DNA of 64,000 bases from Sipunculus nudus (taxonomy: Eukaryota > Annelida > Sipuncula > Golfingiida > Sipunculidae). Location: positions 744,001 through 808,000 of the forward strand of contig JAPPUL010000069.1 in the NCBI GenBank assembly GCA_026874595.1, read 5' to 3'. The translations under genes and the position numbers were made by a program. The notes under the pieces are model-generated. The model searched no databases. It saw only the letters and a list, made by a program, of their open reading frames with translations, and was not told where the DNA came from. Position 1 is the stretch's first letter; every line of letters begins with the position of its first letter. Shown here piece after piece: positions 56,224 through 64,000 of this stretch.

Positions 56224-57348
56224 ATGGGAAGAGAGATAAAGAGCTATATAAGGATAATATATATAGCAGTATTTGCGTTAATAATATTGTGGTGGATAAT
56301 AAGCTATAAATATACTAATCTAGTACAAAGTGAGTATAAAGGGATATTACTAAGCACAGAAGTAGAACTTAAGATATTACACACGCGTACCCAGGATGCA
56401 AAAGGGATATTGCTTGGTTTTGAAGGAGAAGTAAAACGGCTTGGTAAGATATTCAGCTCCTATGATACGAGTAGTGAACTTAGTAAACTAAACGCAGTTG
56501 CGGGGACAGGGGAGTGGTATGGAGTAAGTAAAGAATTACTTTATGTGATAAAGGAGGGACTTAGGTATGGGAAGCTTAGTGATGGGGCATTTGATATAAG
56601 TATTTATCCATTACTCCGTCTTTGGAATGCAGGTGATAGAGAAGATAGGAGCCAGCCGTCTAAGGAGGCTATAATGGCTTCAAGAGAGCTTGTAGACTAT
56701 AAAAAGATAGAGATAAGAGCAGATAAGATAAGATATTTAAAGAAGGGCTTAAAAATAAGCTTAGGCGGACTTTCTAAAGGATATATAATAGACAAGGCAA
56801 TAAGTTATCTAAAAGGGCGCGGAATAAGCTCCTGCTTGCTTAATATAGGAGGAGACACTTATGGATTAGGCAGTAGCATATCGGGAGGATTTTGGCGTAT
56901 AGGCATAAAAAACCCTCGAGAGGGTGAGTATGGAGTAAAATATCTTGGCAAAGTGCTATTAAATAATCAGTCTCTGGCAACATCGGGCGATTATGCAAGA
57001 TATAGGATAACGAAAGGGGGCAAACGGGTAAACCATATAATAGATCCTAAAACGGGGTACCCAGTTTTAGGAGTTCTAAGCGTTTCGACTTTAAGTAATA
57101 GTGCCTTACAAAGTGATGCAATCTCGACAATAGTATTTTTACTTGGAGCAGATAAAGGTTTTAAATTGGTAAAAGGGCTTGCAGGAGTTGAGAGTCTAAT
57201 AGTTTATGAGGAGCAGAGAGGAGAGGGAGTTGAGTTAGACACTACGAGTATAGGTAATTATGTAAGAGAGGGTTATGAAGGGAGATTAAAGTTTTTGCAA
57301 ACAAAAGGGTTCAAGCTAGAAGCGATTAAAGAGATTGCGGGAGAATAA
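56224..57348 (+). CDS. apbE: FAD:protein FMN transferase ApbE
   Basis: A 374-residue membrane-anchored enzyme that attaches FMN to threonines of flavoproteins such as Rnf or Nqr subunits. One N-terminal helix (about 10-30) anchors it outside the membrane. Family blocks are SDGAFDISIYPLLRLW, KISLGGLSKGYIIDKAI, LLNIGGDTYGLG and VNHIIDPKTGYP, then the metal-site ALQSDAISTIVFLLG. Its flavoprotein partners are not in the window. Confidence 0.92.
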   Translation: MGREIKSYIRIIYIAVFALIILWWIISYKYTNLVQSEYKGILLSTEVELKILHTRTQDAKGILLGFEGEVKRLGKIFSSYDTSSELSKLNAVAGTGEWYGVSKELLYVIKEGLRYGKLSDGAFDISIYPLLRLWNAGDREDRSQPSKEAIMASRELVDYKKIEIRADKIRYLKKGLKISLGGLSKGYIIDKAISYLKGRGISSCLLNIGGDTYGLGSSISGGFWRIGIKNPREGEYGVKYLGKVLLNNQSLATSGDYARYRITKGGKRVNHIIDPKTGYPVLGVLSVSTLSNSALQSDAISTIVFLLGADKGFKLVKGLAGVESLIVYEEQRGEGVELDTTSIGNYVREGYEGRLKFLQTKGFKLEAIKEIAGE

Positions 57349-57379
57349 ATAGAAGCAGATATTAAAAAAAAAACATGTA

Positions 57380-58078
57380 TCAAGCAAGGTTTAGAGGGTC
57401 GTCAATCTTAAGAGGCGAGGATGCAACAAAACCGTGGGCACACTCAGAACCAATATAATAGCCAAAAGATGTAGCCTGAGCTAAGATAAAGTTATAAAAG
57501 CCTGTTTTTGATGGGTTATCCCCAAACATTTGAGAATTATGAGCTTTTATTGCCTTAATCCATTCGTCTTTAATATCAGAAATATCAACAACGAAAGTAG
57601 GTTTCATATTGCGCGGAAAGAGATAGTAAAGGACTTGAGAAACAATATGAGGCTCTTCATCCAAAGGCATTTTCTTTAACCGAGCAAAATTAACAGCATG
57701 AGAGGCTAAAATACCGGTATGGATATGGTCAGTATGTCCATGTCCTCGTCCTGGAGTGCCTTTCCAATAGGGCATTAAAATAGTTTTAGGTTTAAGCTGT
57801 CGAATAAAGCGAGCAATTATAAGGCGACTTGCAAAGGAATCAGAGATCATACAATCTTTAAAACCGGCATAGTCAAAATGGTCAACTTTAAGTATTTCGA
57901 GAGCCTTTTTAGTCTCTTCAAGCCGAATTTTTGTATTACCTTCGGTAGACATTTCCCCTTTGCTCATGTATAGGATACCAGTTTTGTAGCCTTTAAGCTT
58001 AGATTTAAGTAAAAGGCCACCACAATGAATCTCAGCATCATCAGGATGAGGGCTAATGGCAAGTAAATCAAGTTCCAT
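57380..58078 (-). CDS. PIG-L family deacetylase, BshB1-like
   Basis: A 232-residue zinc deacetylase. AISPHPDDAEIHCGG supplies the first metal ligands and GHGHTDHIHTG the third. The pattern ISPHPDDAE...GG, with SKGEMSTEG soon after, is that of BshB1, which removes acetyl from GlcNAc-malate in bacillithiol synthesis; other N-acetylglucosaminyl deacetylases are close. No other bacillithiol gene is nearby, so the precise substrate is unproven. AGGTGATG precedes the ATG. Confidence 0.78.
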   Translation of the reverse strand: MELDLLAISPHPDDAEIHCGGLLLKSKLKGYKTGILYMSKGEMSTEGNTKIRLEETKKALEILKVDHFDYAGFKDCMISDSFASRLIIARFIRQLKPKTILMPYWKGTPGRGHGHTDHIHTGILASHAVNFARLKKMPLDEEPHIVSQVLYYLFPRNMKPTFVVDISDIKDEWIKAIKAHNSQMFGDNPSKTGFYNFILAQATSFGYYIGSECAHGFVASSPLKIDDPLNLA

Positions 58079-58205
58079 AAGGAGACATCACCTAGTTAAT
58101 AATTAAGTTACAAAAAAAAAGAAAAGGTTATTCTAAATGGGCACAATGTAAAAGTAAAGTATAAATAAAAATAAGTGTGTAGTAAAATTAGATATAAAAA
58201 AAACG

Positions 58206-58211
58206 TATAAT
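58206..58211 (+). promoter_or_regulatory. Candidate -10 element for a small RNA
   Basis: A perfect TATAAT stands in the gene-free gap; the region 17 bases upstream (TAAAAT) is only a weak -35. Transcription would start near 58218 and run to the hairpin at 58274. Confidence 0.35.
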
Positions 58212-58217
58212 GTAATT

Positions 58218-58344
58218 CAATTTTGATGATGTTAAAACCGAGTAAAAAAATGCAGGTTAATGATCATAAGTGTTGGGCGTTTTCGTAATTGCTATAACTT
58301 CCCCTCCCTAAATATAGTGTTACGAAAGCGCCTATATTTTTTTT
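58218..58344 (+). ncRNA. Candidate small RNA ending in a C/U-looped terminator
   Basis: The gap 58079-58550 has no gene on either strand. A plus-strand transcript from the TATAAT at 58206 would be about 127 bases and end in the hairpin at 58274-58344. No plus-strand gene lies between the minus-strand deacetylase and this hairpin, so the terminator has nothing else obvious to end. The loop is ACTTCCCCTCCCTAAA, able to pair with purine-rich ribosome-binding sites. Transcription is not shown; the 5' end is a guess. The rest of the gap to 58550 is AT-rich, with nothing else recognised. Confidence 0.4.
58274..58344 (+). terminator. Strong hairpin with T run and C/U-rich loop
   Basis: Bases 58276-58288 pair with 58320-58332 (13 bp, one wobble), CTATA 58292-58296 pairs with TATAG 58313-58317, and eight T follow (58337-58344). 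This is a good intrinsic terminator for the plus strand. The complementary strand has no T run after the stem. Confidence 0.75.
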
Positions 58345-58550
58345 AAGAAAAAGAGCTGCAGCAAGGCAATAAACTCACTAAATAGGATTAGAAGTCTTTT
58401 TAAAGGGCAAGAGCATATCTTAGATAATTCATTTATTATCAAATCAAATATATAAATGAGTATAACAGTTTTATATAATTTTTTTTATATAAGTTTATTA
58501 TATTGTAAAAGCAATAATCGATGGATAATTAAAAGGGGTAGATAGTCTAA

Positions 58551-60122
58551 ATGGGTTTGTATGAATATTTTGTGATATTGGTGTATGTAGTTGATACGCT
58601 ACTATTATTTACATATGGGATGCATTACTATTTAATAAGTTATTTATACTACAGAAAGCGAGGGCAAGGGCAAAAAGGGCCACATCGAAAAGAAGACCCA
58701 ATATACGGAATTAAAGAGCTTAAGGGCATGGGAGAACCTGTTGTCACGGTTCAGGTTCCAATATATAACGAACTATATGTCTCAGAACGTGTAGTACGCG
58801 CAGTCATGGGGATTGACTATCCAAAAGACAAACTAGAGGTACAACTTCTAGACGACTCAACAGACGCTACACAAGATATACTAAGAAAGCTAACAGAAGA
58901 ATACAGAAAAGCAGGATACAACATAAAATACATACGGCGAGAAATAAGGACAGATCACAAAGCAGGAGCACTTAGAGAAGGTTTAAAAGAGAGTGAAGGT
59001 GATTATATAGCAATATTTGATTGTGATTTCATACCGCCGAAAGACTTTTTAATAAGAGCCTTGCCGATGTTTAAAGGGAATAGGAAGCTTGGTCTTGTGC
59101 AAACGCGCTGGGGACATCTAAACATGGAGTATTCGTCTTTAACGCGAGCTCAGGCACTTGGAGTAGATGGACATTTTCTACTTGAACAAACAACACGAAG
59201 TGATTATGCATTATGGTTAAATTTTAATGGGACAGCAGGGATATGGCGAAAAGAGTGTATACTAGATGGAGGCAACTGGCAAGGCGACACACTGACAGAG
59301 GATCTAGATTTAAGTTACCGAGCACAGATGCGAGGCTGGGAGTTTAGGTTCATGCCGAGTGTGGTGTGCGACGCAGAGCTTCCGGTTGACGTAAGGGGCT
59401 ACAAGACACAGCAATTCAGATGGGCAAAAGGTTCGCTACAAACAGCAGTAAAACTAATAGGTAAGATGCTAGGAGCAAAAGAGTTTCCGTTAAGGAAGCG
59501 ACTTGAAGGGGTGGTGCACCTGACATATTATATGGTACATCCTTTAATGGTGTTAAATCTTTTATGGATGTACCCGCTTATAGAGGTGCAGCAGGGCTAT
59601 TTTAATTATACATTTGGGGAGACAGGGTATCCAGTACTTGTAGTATTTGGCATGATATTTATGTTTTTAGGAATGCTTGCGCCGTCATTTTTCTTTATGT
59701 ATACACAACGAGAACTTACAGGCAGCTGGACAAGACGTCTTAAGTGGCTACCGTACTTATTTTTGTATGGGCTTGGGATTGCAGTACATTTGAGTAAAGC
59801 TTTTCTGGAGGTTCTGCTTCGTAAAAAGAGCGGATTTATAAGGACGCCAAAATACTCGATAAGTAAAAGTAGCGATCGTTGGATAGGCAAGAAATATACA
59901 ACAAATATAGATATGGTTTTGTTGTTTGAGATTATGTTTGGATGTTACGGAATATATATAGGCTATAAGGCGATAGAAGTAGGATTATATATATCAGCCT
60001 TCTTCCCGTTTTTGTTTGCGATAAGCTTTTTTTATATATCATTTTTGGCAATATACCAATCCATACGCGAGAGGATGTATTATTATAGTGAAATGAAGGA
60101 GTGGGGTGGGGATCGGGTATAG
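58551..60122 (+). CDS. Family 2 glycosyltransferase, cellulose synthase-like (membrane)
   Basis: A 523-residue processive-type transferase. An N-terminal membrane helix is followed by the catalytic domain: VTVQVPIYNE, LLDDSTDATQD, the DxD as FDCDFIPP, TEDLDLSYRAQMRGW and the QxxRW motif as QQFRWAKGS. Four to five membrane helices end the chain. It resembles CslA/glucomannan or hexosamine synthases. The acceptor and product are unknown; envelope or matrix polysaccharide is likely. Confidence 0.85.
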   Translation: MGLYEYFVILVYVVDTLLLFTYGMHYYLISYLYYRKRGQGQKGPHRKEDPIYGIKELKGMGEPVVTVQVPIYNELYVSERVVRAVMGIDYPKDKLEVQLLDDSTDATQDILRKLTEEYRKAGYNIKYIRREIRTDHKAGALREGLKESEGDYIAIFDCDFIPPKDFLIRALPMFKGNRKLGLVQTRWGHLNMEYSSLTRAQALGVDGHFLLEQTTRSDYALWLNFNGTAGIWRKECILDGGNWQGDTLTEDLDLSYRAQMRGWEFRFMPSVVCDAELPVDVRGYKTQQFRWAKGSLQTAVKLIGKMLGAKEFPLRKRLEGVVHLTYYMVHPLMVLNLLWMYPLIEVQQGYFNYTFGETGYPVLVVFGMIFMFLGMLAPSFFFMYTQRELTGSWTRRLKWLPYLFLYGLGIAVHLSKAFLEVLLRKKSGFIRTPKYSISKSSDRWIGKKYTTNIDMVLLFEIMFGCYGIYIGYKAIEVGLYISAFFPFLFAISFFYISFLAIYQSIRERMYYYSEMKEWGGDRV

Positions 60123-60228
60123 AGTTTGACGAGGTCGAAGTGTAAAAAAAAAAGAATTAAATTGACGAGGAAGGCTTTTCTTGTTAGTTTACTTTAAAAA
60201 GTTTAAGAATTTAGAGGTAGGAGTAGAT

Positions 60229-60615
60229 ATGAGAGAAGAGGAAAGGAGCGGAGGCTACAGACAAGATGACAAAAAAGAAATCTTTGCAACTCGAGTACGA
60301 GCAGGTAGTCGGACGTATTATTTAGACATCAAAAAGAACAGTAAAGATGATGATTATCTTGTAATAAGCGAGAGCAAGAGAGTAAGCGGGGATGACAGTT
60401 CTAAACAGCGGCACCGAGTAATGGTATTTGCGGAAGACATAGACAAATTCGCAAGTAGTTTTTTTAAGGTGGTAACGTATTTTCTTGAGGAGTCGGTTAA
60501 AGTGGAAGGAGGGGAGCTTAAGGAGTATACAGATTGTTTTGAAAAGGTATCAGAACGGCTTGGTGCGTTATCGCGCTATGCGTCATACTCGCGAGATTAT
60601 GAAAGCGAAGATTAA
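60229..60615 (+). CDS. PUR-domain nucleic-acid-binding protein (DUF3276; BpuR-like)
   Basis: A 128-residue cytosolic protein from the ATG at 60229 (GGAG upstream; an earlier TTG at 60181 adds nothing conserved). KKEIFATRVRAGSRTYYLDIKKNSKDDDYLVISESKR and HRVMVFAEDIDKFASSF match the single PUR repeat of Borrelia BpuR and Bacteroidetes DUF3276, which bind single-stranded DNA or RNA as dimers. It is a leading-strand gene standing alone. Confidence 0.82.
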   Translation: MREEERSGGYRQDDKKEIFATRVRAGSRTYYLDIKKNSKDDDYLVISESKRVSGDDSSKQRHRVMVFAEDIDKFASSFFKVVTYFLEESVKVEGGELKEYTDCFEKVSERLGALSRYASYSRDYESED

Positions 60616-60892
60616 ATGCTAAGTTCATGCGTAATAAGTTCATGCGCAGGCTATGTGTAGACTAGAAGAGCGAAAACAGACCTTCTGAAGTATAAAAAAG
60701 CTAAGTCACAAAAAGATAATAACGAGAATAAAAAGATATATTTATCGAAATGGATAAAATATAAGTCTGAAATGTTTTGTTAGAAGTATCTTTTAAGATA
60801 TTGAAGAGTTAAGTTTAAGGTAGGTATAGTTTTATGGTTTTAAGGGGTAAGGCAAGTGGTGAGGGTGCAGAGAATGGAGCTCGACAAAGCTA

Positions 60893-62224
60893 ATGAATAT
60901 ACTGGCAAGAGAATTGAATGAAGAGCTTAAAAGAGAAAGTAAAGTAGTGCACGCAGTATTATCTCGTTTTGGGCGAGAGATATTCTTTCCTAAGGGGATA
61001 TTAAGCCAATCGCGGGAAGCAAGAGATAAGGGGAGTGAATATAACGCAACACTTGGAATAGCGACAGACAAAGGCGGGCCAATTTATTTAGAATCGATAT
61101 TAGATCAGCTGCCGAAGTTAGAAGGAAAAAACATATTACCATACGCACCGGTAGCAGGGAAAGAGAGCTTGCGCGATAAATGGGAAGAGGAACTTTACCG
61201 TAAGAATCCAAGTTTAGACGAAGGTATAAGTAAACCAATAGTAACATCAGGCCTAACACATGGACTTAGCCTGATAGGCGACATGTTTGTAGATGCGGGA
61301 GACACAATACTTTTGGCAGACAAGTTTTGGGGTAATTATAGATTAATATACGAGACCCGCTATAGAGGGGAGATAAGTACCTATCCCTTATACAATGAAG
61401 CTGACGGGTTTAACCTAGAAGCATTTGACGATAGACTAGAAGAGCTTTTTGCGATAAAAGACAAAGTAATAGTACTATTTAACTTTCCTGGCAATCCAAC
61501 AGGCTATACATTGCTTTACGAGGAAGGAGAAGAACTTAAGGAACTCCTTTTGAAGTATGCAAGAAAGGGGAAGAAATTAGTTGTTATAACAGACGATGCA
61601 TATTTTGGGCTTGTGTATAAAGCAGGCGTAATGCAGGAATCGTTTTTTAGCAAGGTAGCAGGAGAGCATGAGAATTTACTTTGTATAAAGCTTGATGGAG
61701 GGACAAAAGAAGATTATATTTGGGGTTTCCGGGTAGGTTTTCTAACCTTTGGTATAGGCGAGGCAAGAAGCAGGCGCGATAAAATATATAATATACTTGA
61801 AAAGAAGGTAAAGGGAGCGATAAGGGTAGGGCTATCAAGTGTAAGCAACTTATCGCAAGAAGTGCTATTGAAAGCTTTAGAGTCAAAGAACTATATAGAA
61901 GAGAAGGAGAAGAGATATCGGCTATTGAAGGGACGAGCAGAAGAGCTTTTTCGAATATTTGAGAATAGAAAGTACAATAAGGCATGGAAGGTGTATAATT
62001 TCAACTCAGGATATTTCATGTGTTTAAGGTTGAATGGGGGTATAAAAGCAGAGGAGCTAAGACAACATTTATTAGACAAATATAGCGTAGGTGTTATAGC
62101 GAGCGGAAAAGAAGATATACGGATAGCGTTTTCCTGTATAGAAAAAGAGCGACTGGGGCAACTATTTGAAATACTATACCAAGGGGTGTGTGACCTTACG
62201 GGGCTGTCGCTAACTAACGTATGA
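60893..62224 (+). CDS. PLP-dependent aminotransferase, class I/II fold
   Basis: A 443-residue aminotransferase. The PLP parts are visible: TSGLTHGLSLIGD, LFNFPGNPTGY (N-P-T-G), VITDDAYFGL, and the Schiff-base lysine in LDGGTKEDYIWGFRVGF, with the C-terminal Arg region IRIAFSCI. The GGTKEDYIWGFR form marks a subgroup whose substrate I cannot name. The first ATG with no upstream in-frame alternative is 60893. The 277 bases before it hold no recognised gene; a 19-codon frame at 60834 is not convincing. Confidence 0.85.
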   Translation: MNILARELNEELKRESKVVHAVLSRFGREIFFPKGILSQSREARDKGSEYNATLGIATDKGGPIYLESILDQLPKLEGKNILPYAPVAGKESLRDKWEEELYRKNPSLDEGISKPIVTSGLTHGLSLIGDMFVDAGDTILLADKFWGNYRLIYETRYRGEISTYPLYNEADGFNLEAFDDRLEELFAIKDKVIVLFNFPGNPTGYTLLYEEGEELKELLLKYARKGKKLVVITDDAYFGLVYKAGVMQESFFSKVAGEHENLLCIKLDGGTKEDYIWGFRVGFLTFGIGEARSRRDKIYNILEKKVKGAIRVGLSSVSNLSQEVLLKALESKNYIEEKEKRYRLLKGRAEELFRIFENRKYNKAWKVYNFNSGYFMCLRLNGGIKAEELRQHLLDKYSVGVIASGKEDIRIAFSCIEKERLGQLFEILYQGVCDLTGLSLTNV

Positions 62225-62374
62225 TTCATAATGGTGGGATATGGTGGGTGTGTATGATGGTGGTACTAGAGGGAGTGTTGGTTGTAATGATTATAGTAGA
62301 TAAAGATAAGATATAAAAAAGATAAGATATAAAGGTGTTGGGGTAAAAACAAAATAAAAAGACAGGCAGGTAAT

Positions 62375-62593
62375 ATGACAAAGATTGAAGTAGGAGAGGG
62401 CGAACCGATAGATCAGGCGGTAAGGCGTTTTCGTAAAAAGTGCGAGCGAGATGGAATAAACCGAGAATTAAAGAAGCGTTCATTCTACGAAAAGCCTAGT
62501 ATGCAAAAGAAGCGTCAAAAGGAGATATTAAAGCGTAAGCTTCAAAAGCGAGCAAGACGCCAAACTCAAAAGCGAGTTATTAGGAAGAAATAG
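62375..62593 (+). CDS. rpsU: 30S ribosomal protein S21
   Basis: A basic 72-residue protein: IEVGEGEPIDQAVRRFRKKCERDG then RELKKRSFYEKPSMQKKRQ and an Arg/Lys-rich tail, all diagnostic for S21, which helps mRNA binding on the small subunit. AGGCAGG precedes the ATG. It stands alone here rather than with dnaG and rpoD. Confidence 0.95.
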   Translation: MTKIEVGEGEPIDQAVRRFRKKCERDGINRELKKRSFYEKPSMQKKRQKEILKRKLQKRARRQTQKRVIRKK

Positions 62594-62613
62594 AGCAAGC
62601 GAGTTAGCTACAG

Positions 62614-62649
62614 CAGCTTGTAAAACCTTGTGTTGTAATGAACAAGCTG
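62614..62649. terminator. Hairpin between convergent rpsU and glycosyltransferase genes
   Basis: CAGCTTGT (62614-62621) and ACAAGCTG (62642-62649) form a perfect 8-bp stem with a 20-base loop. Neither strand has a T run after it, so termination is only suggested by position. Confidence 0.3.
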
Positions 62650-62657
62650 AAGTTGGA

Positions 62658-63476
62658 TTAGATAATAGGTTTATTTATATGCAGTAAAGCTTTAGCTGTA
62701 AGTTTAATCATACGATTAAAAGCCTTATGGTCTTGTTTTTGTAAGGTATAGATATCCTTAAGTATTTTGAAATCCCGAACACCAAATTTAAAAAGCAAAA
62801 CAATAATATAGTTAGAACAAATGGCTTTAATTGGGCCGTCGGCGATATATTTTTTAGAAGACACAACAACATAATCTTTTATAATAGAAATATTCTTTTT
62901 GCTAAATCGCCGAAGAGCATTGTATGAGAAAACAAAGTCCTCCATAAAGTGGTTAGGGAATGGATTTAGTCCAAAGGCATCTTTTTTAATAAAAATGGCA
63001 TTAGTCCCGACAAGTCTTTTAAAGAAGAGAGTTCTAGCATTTACAAAGGTTTGGTAAATGGAGTAAGCAAAAGAGGGGTCATAGTGTTTTAAGAATCCGC
63101 CAGCAACGAGAGATTTATTATCTGTAAAAGAATCGATAATCTTTTTAAGAGCAAATTGTGGTAATAACATATCATCATGAATAAAAAGGAGAATGTTGAA
63201 AGAAGCGTATTTGGCGGCAAGGTTAATAGATTGTCCTCTTGAGAGGACGATATGCTTGTTCTCATTTTGAATTAGTTTAATATTGTACTTAAAGGTATCT
63301 TTCGGGAAAGAAGTATGAATAGAGTTTAGAAACTCTAAGAAGCTAGAGTCCATATGGTTATACCGCCCCTCAGATATAATAATTTCAGATTGGACATTCT
63401 GTAAGATAATGTTGGTAATAATTTGCTTAAGCGAGAAAGGATTAACATTTAGAGTAGGGATTATAATAGAGATCAT
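62658..63476 (-). CDS. Family 2 glycosyltransferase
   Basis: A soluble 272-residue GT-A transferase. MISIIIPTLN opens it; LSRGQSINLAAKYASFNILLFIHDDM holds the nucleotide-sugar and DxD-type (HDD) site, and ALRRFSKKN lies near the end. The ATG at 63476 has AAGG about eight bases upstream; the TTG at 63482 is an alternative. It resembles the TIGR04283-like group by its SRGQSINLAAKYA motif. It is lagging-strand. Product unknown. Confidence 0.8.
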   Translation of the reverse strand: MISIIIPTLNVNPFSLKQIITNIILQNVQSEIIISEGRYNHMDSSFLEFLNSIHTSFPKDTFKYNIKLIQNENKHIVLSRGQSINLAAKYASFNILLFIHDDMLLPQFALKKIIDSFTDNKSLVAGGFLKHYDPSFAYSIYQTFVNARTLFFKRLVGTNAIFIKKDAFGLNPFPNHFMEDFVFSYNALRRFSKKNISIIKDYVVVSSKKYIADGPIKAICSNYIIVLLFKFGVRDFKILKDIYTLQKQDHKAFNRMIKLTAKALLHINKPII

Positions 63477-63684
63477 AAGCAAAACCTTTTTTTAAGGTAC
63501 AAAATATATATATAAGAGAGAGATAAAGACAAAGATAAAGAGAGTTAAGAAGATAAAAAAATAGAGTATATAAAAAATTGTCGAATAATAAATAATTTAT
63601 TATACTGTAGTTGTTCTACGTGAGGATTGAAGGGGGGAATACGGTAGCAGTTAGGACGAAAAAAAGTTATAAGGAGAGAAATGG

Positions 63685-64000
63685 ATGTTGGAAGATATAT
63701 TAAATGTAGTATTAGTTGGACAACAAGATGGCGGGCAAGGATTTTTACCAACGATACTAATGATGGCGGGGATATTTGTAATATTTTATTTTTTATTAAT
63801 AAGACCGCAACAAAAGCGACAAAAGACATTAAAAAAGCAGATAGACACCTTAGGGAAAGGCGATAAGTTTGTAACAGCTGGTGGTCTTTATGCGGTTGTA
63901 GTGAATGTAAAGGAACACATAGTAGTTGCAAAGATATCAGAAGATGTAAAAGTGGAGATAGCCAAGTCGGCGATATCAGGGGTGGTAGAGAAGGAGGCAG
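63685..64000 (+). CDS. yajC: Preprotein translocase subunit YajC (3' end outside window)
   Basis: An accessory protein of SecDF. From ATG 63685 (AAGGAG eight bases upstream) the frame is open to the window edge, 105 codons. After a short N-terminus comes the single membrane helix (LPTILMMAGIFVIFYFLLI), then RPQQKRQKTLKKQ, TLGKGDKFVTAGGLY and a VAKISEDVKVEIAKSAI block, the full YajC pattern. secD and secF probably follow. Confidence 0.93.
   Translation, partial: MLEDILNVVLVGQQDGGQGFLPTILMMAGIFVIFYFLLIRPQQKRQKTLKKQIDTLGKGDKFVTAGGLYAVVVNVKEHIVVAKISEDVKVEIAKSAISGVVEKEA

Noticed and set aside
60834-60893. A 19-codon frame before the aminotransferase
   Set aside because: No ribosome-binding site is visible and it is too short to support.

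Overview
The window is a chromosomal segment from a spirochaete-like bacterium. The best evidence is three proteins that resemble the spirochaetal periplasmic-flagellum sheath protein FlaA (17814-19061, 29871-30785, 37439-38491). A tandem cyclic-nucleotide-domain protein and a PUR-domain protein of the kind seen in spirochaetes fit this. KdsA implies a Kdo-type lipopolysaccharide, and the ATP synthase is F-type. I cannot place it below phylum. No insertion sequence, prophage or CRISPR array was found.

The replication origin is probably inside the window. dnaA and dnaN point left, the iron-transport operon points right, and base composition changes sign near 25.2-25.6 kb. Most genes point away from that spot. 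These leading-strand genes have purine-rich sense strands (ATA for Ile, Gly/Glu/Lys/Arg-rich proteins). The minority of lagging-strand genes have pyrimidine-rich sense strands (ATT/ATC for Ile, Ser/Asn/Phe/Leu-rich proteins).

Layout from left to right: molybdenum-cofactor genes mobA (cut by the window edge), moaE, moaD, moaA, moeA and a moaC-mog fusion, behind an APH-fold kinase and a cyclic-nucleotide-domain protein (1-7336, minus); a reductase and uvrC (7521-9873, plus); a two-gene transketolase (9946-12002, minus); hisZ and long-form hisG (12214-14747, plus); small conserved proteins, tRNA-Val and a DegP protease (14787-17542, minus); a FlaA-like gene; a P-II, trkH, trkA group, dnaN and dnaA (19067-25183, minus); the origin region; an Fe(III)-type ABC transporter (25577-29795, plus). 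Then come four minus-strand genes (29871-33677), a lytic transglycosylase lipoprotein, a DUF362 protein, flaA with a consensus promoter, nadE, the complete atp operon (40612-48353, plus), a TauD-type oxygenase, an RND-type transporter, a lipoprotein, a copper chaperone, kdsA, a short-chain dehydrogenase, apbE, a PIG-L deacetylase, a glycosyltransferase, a PUR protein, an aminotransferase, rpsU, a second glycosyltransferase and the start of yajC.

Three signals stand out. First, purine-rich tandem repeats of 9-18 bp recur between genes, and inside genes as in-frame 12- or 18-bp units; most carry Shine-Dalgarno-like cores. Second, a long terminator-type hairpin at 58274-58344 has a C/U-rich loop, twelve bases of which are exactly complementary to the ribosome-binding region of a moaA start, suggesting a small RNA. 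Third, atpI is split at a run of nine T in a way that a -1 shift would repair.
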